Assembly (NCBI GenBank): GCA_015060245.1
Contig: SUYU01000004.1
Coordinates: 62,001 to 126,000 of the forward strand
Direction: 5' to 3'
Length of the DNA stretch: 64,000 nt
From: Bacteroidales bacterium
Lineage (GTDB): Bacteria > Bacteroidota > Bacteroidia > Bacteroidales > UBA932
Shown here: one piece after another, positions 1 through 7,932 of the stretch
Numbering within the stretch: position 1 is the stretch's first letter
Layout of the letters: each line of letters opens with the position of its first letter
The notes under the pieces: generated by a model
What the model was told of the DNA's origin: nothing
What the model saw: only the letters and a program-made list of their open reading frames with translations
Databases searched by the model: none
Translations under genes and position numbers: made by a program

Positions 1-1805
1 AAAGTCAATGCCTTAAGTGACTCCTGGGTAATCTTTACCCTATCGTGGTAGTTGAGGGTAAGGCTTCCCAAACTTCCACCGCAGCAGATGCTCTCCTTCT
101 TCTCTTTATTTGCCTTTTTGAGTTCGCCAATGGCACTCAATACATTGCGTGGCTCCTGATAGATATTGCATCCACGACCAAGTTCGCAAGGGTCATGGTA
201 TACAAAACTCTCCTCAGAGTGGTTCAGTCTTATGCGTTTCTGGTCAATAAGTTGATTGATATATTGGGTGTGGTGCAAAAGGGTAATTCCCTTGAGGTTG
301 TACTCCTCCTTGAGAACCTTGAGACATATAGGGCAGGAGAGGACTACCGTTTTGCATCCGCTCTCCTGTATCATCTCCCTGTTCCTTTCAATTACCTCTT
401 TTGCGGCAGTCACCTTTCCGGCAAGCATAAGCGGCCTTCCGCAACATACACCTCCATCTTTATCTGCAAAAACGTAATCTTCTTTTGCTGCATCAAAAAT
501 TGTGGTCATGGATTTGATGATTGCCGGAGTAAGATGTGTCATACAGCCTGCAAAGTACAGCACCTTATCCTTCCCGACAGCGCTCTGTACTGTATTTCCC
601 TTAGCATTTCCAGTTCCATGAGCAGCATCATCTGCTGTAACCTCATTCCCAGTTGCACTGCCCGATACCGGAGCGAGTGGCATGCTTGGGCCTCCTCCCT
701 GGTGGTGCGCAGAAGCAAGGAAAGAGTAGTTATAAGGCAATTTGTCGGTTAAAGTAGCCCTTTGGGCCTGTTTCAAACCACATGAGTCAACTCCAACAGG
801 GCATAGGGCAACGCATTTGCCGCACATAAGACATTTTTCTGCTATCTCGTTGATTTTCTTCTTGTTGTTTCTTCTCTGGAATCTTACAAAATAGACCGAA
901 GAGTATTTAAGATTCTTCTTCTGAATGTTCATAGGGCATGCATCAATACATAAGCCGCAACTTGAACAGGAGTAGATTTCTGCCTCTGCAAGGCCCTTGC
1001 GCGGGTGGTGGATCTTAAGTCCGGCATTTCTTAGGAAAATATACAATACCTCTGTCGGGATATGCATATATCGGCTGAACGGAAGTGCAAGGAAGAAGAG
1101 TCCCAAGGCTGTTGAGTATGCCCACCAGGTAGGAAGGATATTCATGTCATTGCCAAGGAAATTGGCAAAGAGCATATTTACGGGTTTGGTAAGGAAACTA
1201 CCGCCACTGATACCGGCAGTAAATCCCTCTGCAAGCAGACGTAGCGGAAATATTGACCATAGGCACCAGAGTGCAACCCTGTCGGCAAAACATGGTTTTG
1301 TGGTTCTTCTCATGCCCAACGCTGTGGATCTGATTCTTTTGTACATGGCAAGGCCTATTCCGCTCAGTACAACCAGAAGGAAAAAGTCCATAAGGAAGAA
1401 GAATACTGCACCTTTAAGTGTGGCATTCTGCTCTGCAACAAAAAATCTGTAGAAAATGGGGTAGTGGAGTGTGCCGTTTCTCTGTGGAACAAAGAGCATA
1501 ACCTCTATATGGCCCAAAACAATCAGCATGAACCATCCGAATGCAATGCTGGCATGCATATAGCCGAGCAGAGCATTGCGTTTGAAGATCTTTATATGAA
1601 GGAGACAGTCACAAATGACATCCCTTATATTCTTATACATTATTGTTGGATTGAGCAGTGACAGGAAGAACTTTTTTCTGTCGCTTCCCGGCATGGCCCT
1701 GAATACCCTTATCAATGCAATGAAAAGGTATATGAAAATGAAAATCATTCCTATTACAAATGGCAGCACAAACGGGTCGTAACCGCCAGCAATTCTCTCT
1801 CTCAT
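1..1805 (-). CDS. Membrane heme-b/Fe-S/CCG-domain protein (HdrD/HdrE-like), 3' end cut by window
   Basis: The frame is open to the left edge, so the C-terminus is missing; 601 residues are visible. Residues 10-250 hold several hydrophobic segments with histidines (H84, H99, H114) placed as heme b ligands could be in NarI/HdrE-type subunits. Two [4Fe-4S] ferredoxin motifs follow, C280xxC283xxC286xxxC290P and C325xxC328xxC331xxxC335P. A Gly/Ala/Ser-rich linker (about 362-412) leads to a CCG domain (C421, CCG at 454-456, CPIC at 491-494) and to most of a second one (C540, CCGG at 574-577). CCG domains bind the non-cubane cluster of heterodisulfide reductases. The ATG overlaps the previous stop by one base (TAATG), so the two genes are probably translationally coupled. 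Inference: a membrane electron-transfer subunit linking the soluble Hdr-like proteins to the quinone pool. The substrate is unknown. Confidence 0.85.
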   Translation of the reverse strand, partial: MRERIAGGYDPFVLPFVIGMIFIFIYLFIALIRVFRAMPGSDRKKFFLSLLNPTIMYKNIRDVICDCLLHIKIFKRNALLGYMHASIAFGWFMLIVLGHIEVMLFVPQRNGTLHYPIFYRFFVAEQNATLKGAVFFFLMDFFLLVVLSGIGLAMYKRIRSTALGMRRTTKPCFADRVALWCLWSIFPLRLLAEGFTAGISGGSFLTKPVNMLFANFLGNDMNILPTWWAYSTALGLFFLALPFSRYMHIPTEVLYIFLRNAGLKIHHPRKGLAEAEIYSCSSCGLCIDACPMNIQKKNLKYSSVYFVRFQRRNNKKKINEIAEKCLMCGKCVALCPVGVDSCGLKQAQRATLTDKLPYNYSFLASAHHQGGGPSMPLAPVSGSATGNEVTADDAAHGTGNAKGNTVQSAVGKDKVLYFAGCMTHLTPAIIKSMTTIFDAAKEDYVFADKDGGVCCGRPLMLAGKVTAAKEVIERNREMIQESGCKTVVLSCPICLKVLKEEYNLKGITLLHHTQYINQLIDQKRIRLNHSEESFVYHDPCELGRGCNIYQEPRNVLSAIGELKKANKEKKESICCGGSLGSLTLNYHDRVKITQESLKALT

Positions 1806-2134
1806 TACTTATCGCTGTAAATTTTATTTATTGACAATAAGAGGTTTCTTGTGTTTATGGCTCTGGGACACACCATAAAACATTTGCCGCAAAGCAGGCA
1901 TGACTGCACCAGTTCCAGAGCCTGTTTCTCCTGGCCGTTCTGAATATACAGAATAGCACTCCTTAGGCTTGTTCTAGTAAACTTGCCGGCTGTACAACTT
2001 GCTGTACATGAGCCACATGCCATACATTTTAGCACGTCTGGCTCAAGGGCTGCCAACTCTTCCCATTTCTCCTTGTTGAACTTGCCCAGATCAACTCTGG
2101 AACTTGGCGTAAGTGAATATCCGAAAGTTGCCAT
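1805..2134 (-). CDS. Small HdrC-like 2[4Fe-4S] protein
   Basis: 109 residues with two complete four-cysteine motifs, CMACGSCTASC in the middle and CLLCGKCFMVCP near residue 80. This is the arrangement of the HdrC subunit of heterodisulfide reductases and of Qmo-type complexes, which passes electrons between HdrA- and HdrB/HdrD-type partners. No signal peptide or membrane segment is seen, so it should be cytoplasmic or peripheral. It overlaps the HdrA-like gene and the membrane gene by one base on either side (TAATG junctions), so all three are probably made in fixed ratio. It is the second HdrC-like protein of the unit and the shorter one. Confidence 0.85.
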   Translation of the reverse strand: MATFGYSLTPSSRVDLGKFNKEKWEELAALEPDVLKCMACGSCTASCTAGKFTRTSLRSAILYIQNGQEKQALELVQSCLLCGKCFMVCPRAINTRNLLLSINKIYSDK

Positions 2135-3150
2135 TACTCCTTGTTTTTGATGTAATTGTGAATGGCCAACGCAGCCGCTCTGGCCTCGTGAAGAGTATCG
2201 GGAAGCGTTTTAGGACCTGTACATGCCCCTGCATAGAATACTCCGGCCTTATCGCTCTCCTGAAGTGAGAAAATGGTATCCTTGCATGAGAAGAAGCCAT
2301 CCTCATCCTTTTTGAGTCCAAGCATATCGGCCACTCTTGTACCCGCCGCACAATTGGTCATGCCGCTCATAAGTACAAGAAGGTCAAGTGTTACCTTAAT
2401 AGGCTTGCCGCTCAAGGTATCTTCGGCCTTTACAACAAGTTGCTTGTTCATATCTTCAGCCACTTCCGATACCCTGCCTCTTATGAATCTTACTCCGCAA
2501 TCCTTTTGCGCTTTCAGATAGAGGTCTTCATATCCACGTCCGAACATTCTCAAATCCATATAAAAGCAGTAAACCTGTGCATCGGGGAATGCCTCTTTTA
2601 CCTCACAGGCCTGTTTTACGGCAGTCGCACAGCATACTTTTGAACAGTATCTGTTGCCAGCCTTCTCATCCCTAGAACCTACGCAATGGACAAATCCAAT
2701 CCTCTGGGGGTTGCCCTTTACTCTCGGGTCTTTTCCGGTCCTGAAGTAGTTTTCAAGGTCAGAATTTGTAATTACGTGGTCATAAATGCCATAACCGTAC
2801 TCCTCCTTCTTCTGTGCAGGGAAGAGGTCAAAACCGCTCGCCATAAGTACTGCCTGAGCCAAAATTGTAATACCGTTGGAAAGTATTACATTGTACTCTT
2901 TGTCAAGCAGATTTATTGATATAACCTCAGTCTTGAGAAAATATTTTACTCCGTTTATATTGCCGGTAAGTTGGTCAAGAAGATCTTTGGCAGGAACTCC
3001 CTGCGGGAAGAGTCTGTCCCATTTCGCAAGGTGGCCGCCAAGATGGTCATCCTTTTCTACCATGATTACATTGTAGCCCATTTTGTGGAGTTGGGCAGAA
3101 GCCTCAAGTCCACAAGGGCCGCCTCCTATAATTATTACGTTGTTGTTCAT
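2134..3150 (-). CDS. HdrA/QmoA-like FAD protein
   Basis: 338 residues. The N-terminus has the Rossmann FAD motif IIGGGPCGLEA followed by an acidic residue at the end of strand 2 and a Gly-Gly-His segment typical of HdrA. In the middle is the HdrA signature HCVGSRD followed by a cysteine cluster (YCSKVCC), which binds a [4Fe-4S] cluster in HdrA/QmoA. The C-terminus has the second nucleotide-binding part (GVFYAGACTGP). It is about half the length of methanogen HdrA and lacks the extra ferredoxin domains used in flavin-based bifurcation, so it is closer to QmoA. A 138-bp spacer separates it from the HdrB-like gene. Likely the flavin hub of the complex; the electron donor cannot be read from the sequence. 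Confidence 0.85.
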   Translation of the reverse strand: MNNNVIIIGGGPCGLEASAQLHKMGYNVIMVEKDDHLGGHLAKWDRLFPQGVPAKDLLDQLTGNINGVKYFLKTEVISINLLDKEYNVILSNGITILAQAVLMASGFDLFPAQKKEEYGYGIYDHVITNSDLENYFRTGKDPRVKGNPQRIGFVHCVGSRDEKAGNRYCSKVCCATAVKQACEVKEAFPDAQVYCFYMDLRMFGRGYEDLYLKAQKDCGVRFIRGRVSEVAEDMNKQLVVKAEDTLSGKPIKVTLDLLVLMSGMTNCAAGTRVADMLGLKKDEDGFFSCKDTIFSLQESDKAGVFYAGACTGPKTLPDTLHEARAAALAIHNYIKNKE

Positions 3151-3288
3151 ATATTTATGCTGCTGTGCGCTGTTGCCCCATTTTGGCAGTGCGCTTCTGT
3201 TTGGTTTATAAGTCTGTTTGCAATATTCTTAATTTTGTTGCCTTGCTGCCTTTATTGTTTTTGTTTCTTTTGCAGCATTGTAACCTCT

Positions 3289-4356
3289 TTACAGTCCCGG
3301 GCACGATGGCAATTCAGGTCTGCCCAAATCCTTTCCGTTAACGCCCTTATACTTCTTTGCAGGGTCGTACGGAATGCCCATCTTGTCAAGAAGCGGTTCA
3401 ACGCTTACCTGATGTATCTGAAGTCCAAGATCCCATGGGTCATAGCCCAGAACAAGGCCTGCAACCTCCTCGTAAGTAAACACAGGAATGCCGTGACCGT
3501 CCTGGCCGTAAGTCTTGCCCTCCATTTCAGAAATCACATATTGCCATCTGTCAAGGAAATATGGGCATCCCGGACAATTGGTGATTATCATGTCGGGTTT
3601 GAAAGGCTCCATTGATTCAAATTTCTTGTGGGTATTTGAAAGAGAGTAGCCTCTGTTGCTTTGTACCAGGTACTGGCGGAATCCGAATCCGCAGCAATGC
3701 CTGCGCTCCGGATAGTCAATTACCTCACCACCCCATGCTTCAATCATGCCTGCAAGCACATAAGGGTACTCTGCTCCGCCAAAACCCTTTGAAGGGAACA
3801 TTTTGGCATAGTGGCAACCTATATGCTCAACAACCCTCAAAGGCTCTCCGGTCCTCTTGTTTATCAGTTTGAATTTGGCCTGCTGTGCAATCTGGTTCCT
3901 GAATTTGTAGATGATGTCACTTGCGTGGGCAAGATATTTTGGCTTTGCAAACTCAAGTTTGCAACTCTCCCAAAGTTTTTCCTTTATTTTGGCCTCAAGT
4001 TCAGGAAACTCTCTCCAAGTCTCAAGAGTCTCGGTATAAAGGCCGAATGATGTTATGCATGAACAGACATAATTTTCATAACCATATTTGTTCATGAGGG
4101 CAAATTGCCTTGCAATGATTGTCATGGCAGTTTCCTGAGGAATGGCATCGGAGTGGTAGGCAATGCCACCGCATGTTGTATGATGCTCTGTCTCAAAGAA
4201 ATCCTTTTTAAGCCTGTTTCTTGTAATGTCAAGGAAAACCTGCTCAGAAGCAGGGAAAAAACTCTGCCTGATGCAACTTCTTACATAAAAATAGTGATCA
4301 TCGGGAATATCCTTCTGATAATCCGACCATATCTTCTGTTTACCTTCGTATATCAT
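3289..4356 (-). CDS. HdrB-like CCG-domain protein
   Basis: 355 residues, soluble. The C-terminal half has a full CCG domain: C at HIGCHYAKMFP, CC at RHCCGFGFRQ, and CPGC at NCPGCPYF. The N-terminal half has a weaker copy (a lone Cys near residue 28, TTCGG near 61, CSC near 98). Two CCG domains are the hallmark of HdrB, where they hold the catalytic non-cubane 4Fe-4S cluster that reduces disulfides. The degenerate first copy suggests one functional site. It lies between a large HdrC-like gene (104 bp upstream) and the HdrA-like gene. Real substrate unknown; CoM-S-S-CoB is not expected in Bacteroidales. Confidence 0.82.
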   Translation of the reverse strand: MIYEGKQKIWSDYQKDIPDDHYFYVRSCIRQSFFPASEQVFLDITRNRLKKDFFETEHHTTCGGIAYHSDAIPQETAMTIIARQFALMNKYGYENYVCSCITSFGLYTETLETWREFPELEAKIKEKLWESCKLEFAKPKYLAHASDIIYKFRNQIAQQAKFKLINKRTGEPLRVVEHIGCHYAKMFPSKGFGGAEYPYVLAGMIEAWGGEVIDYPERRHCCGFGFRQYLVQSNRGYSLSNTHKKFESMEPFKPDMIITNCPGCPYFLDRWQYVISEMEGKTYGQDGHGIPVFTYEEVAGLVLGYDPWDLGLQIHQVSVEPLLDKMGIPYDPAKKYKGVNGKDLGRPELPSCPGL

Positions 4357-4460
4357 ATCTTTTGTATCTCCATTTTCTTTGCCGACATACTCTCTTTAGG
4401 AGTCCACCTTAAGTGGTTGTGCTGTCGGGAAAATTATATCAATAGTCTCTGTGGTGTCGC

Positions 4461-5156
4461 TTACTGGTTAAGGTGATCCTTCTCCGTTTCGGTAAATACC
4501 TTCATGAAATACTCCTCCTCTGTAAGGCCCATCTCTTCGGCCTTCTGCATTGAGTATTTGTTTATTGTATCAATTCGTTCGGTTGCACCTGTTATATCAA
4601 AAATGCGTTGAAGTTCATCCAGATCGTGTTGTGGAATTCTTCTCAACGCACCGGTGCCGTCGCCGTCAAGGTTTGCACCCATTCTTTCATATATGTCCTC
4701 AAGATGTTTCTCCTGCCACTCCCAGACCTTGCCTGCTTCGGGATGAAGTGCTGATGCAAATGTCCTCGGGTAGACGCAGTAGCCGTAATTGAGTATGTTG
4801 TTGCACAGAGTTTTTGTCAGGGCATATTGCTGACGCCCTTTTTCCGACTCTGCAAAGTAGCCCATATCCATTGAGAGACCTCTAAGAGCCATAATTACAA
4901 GGCCTGGAGCATTTTTACGGGGACACCTTGTTATACATGACATGCATTCGCCGCAATACCAGATGGTCTCGCTTTTAAGAAGTTTCTCAATCTCTGCATC
5001 ATCCTTGCTCTGGACAATATCTACAATCTGTCGGGGATCATATTTATAAAACTCTGCAGCCGGACAAATGGCTGTGCATGTTCCACAATTTATGCAGGCC
5101 TTAAGTCCCTCTCTCATACGGTAATCCTGCATTAATCTGTCATATAATTTTCCCAT
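4461..5156 (-). CDS. HdrC-like 2[4Fe-4S] protein, long form
   Basis: 231 residues. Two ferredoxin-like motifs lie in the first half: CINCGTCTAICP near residue 22 and CGECMSCITRCP near residue 72. The rest is charged and mainly helical, with no cysteine motif. The two-cluster layout is that of HdrC and of the Fe-S subunits of succinate and glycolate oxidases; the adjacent HdrB- and HdrA-like genes favour HdrC. It is the first structural gene after the MarR-type regulator (158-bp spacer holding 16-bp tandem repeats). The C-terminal ~130 residues have no recognised domain and could be a docking surface. Confidence 0.8.
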   Translation of the reverse strand: MGKLYDRLMQDYRMREGLKACINCGTCTAICPAAEFYKYDPRQIVDIVQSKDDAEIEKLLKSETIWYCGECMSCITRCPRKNAPGLVIMALRGLSMDMGYFAESEKGRQQYALTKTLCNNILNYGYCVYPRTFASALHPEAGKVWEWQEKHLEDIYERMGANLDGDGTGALRRIPQHDLDELQRIFDITGATERIDTINKYSMQKAEEMGLTEEEYFMKVFTETEKDHLNQ

Positions 5157-5252
5157 ATCGTTTTATACTTTAAAATGCACTTCTAGCGTTTGCAAGTGCT
5201 TATATGTGCATTATTCATTTGCCGCTATCTTCCTTATTTTTGATTTTTTCTT

Positions 5253-5331
5253 CAGTCCTGGTTTTCGTCAGTTCTGATTTCTTCAGTTCAAGTTTTCTTC
5301 AGTTCAAGTTTTCTTCAGTTCTGGTTATCGT
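5253..5331. repeat. Five imperfect 15-16-bp tandem repeats
   Basis: Copies start at 5253, 5269, 5284, 5300 and 5316 with the core CAGTTCAAGTTTTCTT (plus strand); the third and fourth are identical. The array runs from the last codons of the MarR-type gene into the spacer before the HdrC-like gene. On the transcribed (minus) strand it is purine-rich, so it would form an unstructured stretch between the two coding regions. Confidence 0.85.
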
Positions 5332-5869
5332 CCTTATTTTCGTTTTTATTATCGTTCTGATTGCTATTCGGCTGAATTTTAACCTGATGATTCCTGTTCT
5401 GGTGTTGTGGAAGTGTCTGTGCCAACTGCAGAAGATTTACATCTTCATTCATGTTTTCTGCCATTTTTGCCAGAACCTTAATGAAAATATACAATTCATT
5501 TTTGGGTATATCCTTAATAATCAGATCAACAGCGTCCATTGCTATATCTGTGACACTCTGCTGTATCTCCTTTGCATGAGGGGTAAGTTCAATAAGATTC
5601 TGTCTCCTGTCAGCGCTGTTTGCAACCCTTTTGACCAGATTCTTCTTCTCAAGACCATCAATAAGTTTTACCACAGAGTTCTTGTCCTTGAGAATATTAT
5701 TGGCAATTTGCTGCTGTGACATTTTGCCCTCATCCCAAAGAGTGTCCATAACGAGGAATTGTTCAGGTGTGAGGTCGTAGCCCTCTTCCTGAAAAAATAC
5801 TGTAATATACTGCTTGAAGCGGTTATGGACCAGATTCAAAAATACTCCAACCTGTTTGTTGAGAATCAT
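5315..5869 (-). CDS. MarR-family transcriptional regulator
   Basis: 184 residues. Residues about 10-140 form a MarR winged-helix fold: the line MSQQQIANNILKDKNSVVK is the recognition helix-turn-helix, and KKNLVKRVANSADRRQN is the wing with the usual DxR. The last ~35 residues are an Asn/Gln/Asp/Lys-rich low-complexity tail partly encoded by short tandem repeats, which is unusual for MarR proteins. It is the first gene of the Hdr-like unit. A perfect 20-bp palindrome lies at the predicted transcription start (6054-6073), so autoregulated, ligand- or redox-released repression of the whole unit is the simplest inference. The tail probably does not affect DNA binding. Confidence 0.9.
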   Translation of the reverse strand: MILNKQVGVFLNLVHNRFKQYITVFFQEEGYDLTPEQFLVMDTLWDEGKMSQQQIANNILKDKNSVVKLIDGLEKKNLVKRVANSADRRQNLIELTPHAKEIQQSVTDIAMDAVDLIIKDIPKNELYIFIKVLAKMAENMNEDVNLLQLAQTLPQHQNRNHQVKIQPNSNQNDNKNENKDDNQN

Positions 5870-5879
5870 GTGATTAAAT

Positions 5880-5992
5880 TTGTTAATTGCCTCTCTTATT
5901 CTTTTTTTTCTTTCCTTACCTCTTTTCGTCCCTTCTTTCCCTTTAGTTCAGTTTACTTCCTTTCTTTTTCTAATTTTTCTCTTTTTTTGCAG
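5880..5992 (-). other. Purine-rich leader of the MarR/Hdr transcript
   Basis: Just upstream of the MarR start codon the minus strand is almost wholly A and G for about 110 bases, with very few C. No gene is seen here. It lies between the predicted start (~6072) and the ATG at 5869, so it would be an unstructured mRNA leader. Confidence 0.6.
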
Positions 5993-6053
5993 ATGCTTGA
6001 ATTGACGCAATTTATGCTGCTTGTGCAGATTTCCGGCATCTGGAAAAAGATAG

Positions 6054-6110
6054 ATAGTAAAACCTTTTACTATTTTGCAAATGTATACCAATAAATTGAT
6101 TTTACCAAAA
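6054..6110 (-). promoter_or_regulatory. Promoter and palindromic operator of the MarR/Hdr unit
   Basis: Read on the minus strand: a -33 box TTTTGG (6105-6110), 19 bp, then an exact -7 box TACATTTG (6078-6085). Just downstream, at the expected start (~6072), is a perfect 20-bp inverted repeat, ATAGTAAAACCTTTTACTAT (6054-6073). The position would let a bound MarR dimer block transcription initiation. Protein binding is an inference. Confidence 0.7.
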
Positions 6111-6153
6111 TATAAGCAACAGTAAAAATCCAAAATTCAATAAATCATCGTTT

Positions 6154-6210
6154 CAAAAGGGTAAATTTTACTCTTTTGTTTTGAGCCACCGTCATTAAGG
6201 ATTAGTTTTG
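6154..6210 (+). promoter_or_regulatory. Promoter upstream of the Rpn-like gene with adjacent imperfect palindrome
   Basis: TTTG (6180-6183), 19 bp, then TAGTTTTG (6203-6210) fits the Bacteroidetes promoter in the plus direction. Immediately upstream, 6154-6178 is an imperfect inverted repeat with CAAAAG/CTTTTG ends and a GTAAA/TTTAC core. The core resembles the arms of the operator 80 bp away but with shorter spacing. The leader to the start codon would be about 200 nt with several copies of GATTTGC. Confidence 0.5.
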
Positions 6211-6416
6211 CCGGTGTCGAAATCATCAAAATCCGGCATATTGGATTTGCTGCAGCACCAGTTTGATTTGCTTTGAAAGCATTTTGATTTGCAAAATCAG
6301 CCGTTTTGCTTTGCGGAACAGCAATTTTGACATGCAGAGGGCGAAATTCTTTGATTCACAGCAAATCGCTTTGTACTTCAGCAAATCTCAATGCCGGCTA
6401 TTATTAATCTTATCAA

Positions 6417-7550
6417 ATGACAGATTTTATGGAAACGAGCAGAAGCATTGAGCAGGGATTGAATGAGAAAAGTTTTGCAAAAGGAGTAGAGCGTGAGCAG
6501 GTAATCGGATTGTCAAAACCGAATAGTCGTGTAGAGGCAGACGTATGTGCAGCAGATGGTAGCAATCGGCAAAGCAGTGTGATGAACCCCTTTGTAGACT
6601 GGGGTTTCAAGTATCTGTTCGGGACCGAGCGTAACAAGCGTAATCTTGTTGGATTTTTGAACCTGGTTCTGGAACTTGAGTGCCCGATAGTAGATGTAGA
6701 ATACCTCAATAATGAGAACATACCTCATGAAGCGGGCGGGCGAGAGTGCGTTTTTGATGTATTGTGTATAGACAAGAGCGGGACCCGATTTTTGATAGAG
6801 GTACAGAATGCCCCGATAAGTTATATACGGAACCGGATACTCTACTATACGTGCCGACTCATAGAGCAGATGGGCCAACCGGGCGAGAAGTGGAACTATA
6901 ACATAGACAAGGTCTACAGCATATGTCTGATGAACTTCATGTATGAGCAGGATCCGGTGTTGAAAAGGGAGTTTATGCTTCAGGAGTCATATACAGGCAC
7001 TCTGTTTACCGACAGGATCCATATAGTGATGTTGCAGTTGCCGTGTCTTGAAGCCAAAAGTATGTCAGAATGTAACATGTTGTATGAAAAGTTGTTATAT
7101 TTGTTGCTACAAATGAAGAAAGGTATGAGTACAATAGAGGAGTTAAAACGTCAGGTGTATGAGCATGGTCTAAATGAGGAGATCCGTGAGACCTTTTTGA
7201 ATGTCTTGGATGAGGCGAACCTAGCATCTCTTTCCAAGAGCGACAAGGCATTGTATGAGACCCGTCTGAAGAGTTACCGGGACAACAGGGCGTGTCTTGA
7301 TTATGCAATAGAGACAGGCATCAGGCAAGGCATAGAGCAGGGCATAGAGCAGGGCATAGAGCAAGGTATTGAACAAGGCATAAAGCAAGGCATTGAACAG
7401 GGTATTGAACAAGGCATAAAGCAAGGCCTGGCAGAGGGTGTGGCTCAAGGTAAACTGGAGATTGCCAGATCAATGAAATCGGATGGTATGACATCAGAAA
7501 TCATATCCAAATATACAGGGTTGTCTGCAATGGAGATAGAGAATTTATAG
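6417..7550 (+). CDS. Rpn/PDDEXK_2-family nuclease-like protein with (GIEQ)n tail
   Basis: 377 residues. From M56 on it matches the PD-(D/E)XK 'recombination-promoting nuclease/putative transposase' family: NPFVDWGFKYLFG opens the fold, and FDVLCIDKSGTRFLIEVQ carries the D...ExQ active-site motif (Q in place of Lys is usual here). About 200 helical residues follow, then about twelve tetrapeptides of the type G-I-E-Q (7317-7460), and a short helix at the end. The start is uncertain: ATG 6417 gives a 55-residue N-terminal extension, whereas ATG 6582 would begin at the conserved core. Members are abundant in Bacteroidales and are not flanked by inverted repeats here. It stands alone between two promoters. 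DNA-end cleavage is the family function; the role here is unknown. Confidence 0.88.
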   Translation: MTDFMETSRSIEQGLNEKSFAKGVEREQVIGLSKPNSRVEADVCAADGSNRQSSVMNPFVDWGFKYLFGTERNKRNLVGFLNLVLELECPIVDVEYLNNENIPHEAGGRECVFDVLCIDKSGTRFLIEVQNAPISYIRNRILYYTCRLIEQMGQPGEKWNYNIDKVYSICLMNFMYEQDPVLKREFMLQESYTGTLFTDRIHIVMLQLPCLEAKSMSECNMLYEKLLYLLLQMKKGMSTIEELKRQVYEHGLNEEIRETFLNVLDEANLASLSKSDKALYETRLKSYRDNRACLDYAIETGIRQGIEQGIEQGIEQGIEQGIKQGIEQGIEQGIKQGLAEGVAQGKLEIARSMKSDGMTSEIISKYTGLSAMEIENL

Positions 7551-7798
7551 TATTTTCATTATATTTCTCAAAGTCCGATATATGTAGGTATTTGTAGAGT
7601 CGCAAGGAGTACTGTTCTTTAGAAAACCTGCCCATTTATGATAACGCAATGGCTTTTTATCTTGTGCCGGAGGTTCATGGTGCTCTCTTTGGGAATTAGC
7701 AGGTAAAAAACTACAGAAAATTGTATTGATACTGAACTTTTAAACTTGCTCGTTGTTATTTATACGAAATAGTTTTTTAAGTTAGGTTAAGTCGGGCG

Positions 7799-7832
7799 CA
7801 CCCTGTCAAGTCATAAATCGATTGGCAGGGTG
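7799..7832 (+). terminator. Possible terminator hairpin after the Rpn-like gene
   Basis: Arms CACCCTGTCAA and TTGGCAGGGTG pair over 11 positions with one G-U wobble around a 12-nt loop. The downstream run is only TGTGTTGT, so termination would be weak. It lies 250 bp after the Rpn-like stop and 70 bp before the capsule promoter, where it could insulate the locus. Confidence 0.45.
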
Positions 7833-7901
7833 TGTTGTCCATTGTGAGTGGAGTACTATGATATTCCTCTTAAATGAACTTAAATGAATTGTTGGGGATT
7901 A

Positions 7902-7932
7902 TTGTCATTTACATTTTATTTGGTTACCTTTG
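7902..7932 (+). promoter_or_regulatory. Promoter of the polysaccharide locus
   Basis: TTG at 7902-7904, 20-bp spacer, exact TACCTTTG at 7925-7932: a near-consensus Bacteroidetes promoter. Transcription would start near 7939, leaving a leader of about 750 nt before the UpxY-like gene, the kind of long untranslated leader on which UpxY-type antiterminators are thought to load. Confidence 0.7.

Noticed and set aside
45..752. Plus-strand frame of 235 codons at the left edge
   Set aside because: It is antisense to the membrane Fe-S/CCG gene, whose frame has intact cysteine motifs; the antisense product has no recognisable feature.
2971..3615. Plus-strand frame of 214 codons over the HdrB-HdrA junction
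   Set aside because: Antisense to two motif-bearing genes; the hydrophobic composition is what the antisense of an A-rich spacer gives.
6417..7550. Insertion sequence or transposon around the Rpn/PDDEXK_2 gene
   Set aside because: No terminal inverted repeats or target-site duplications were seen; family members are usually solitary chromosomal genes.
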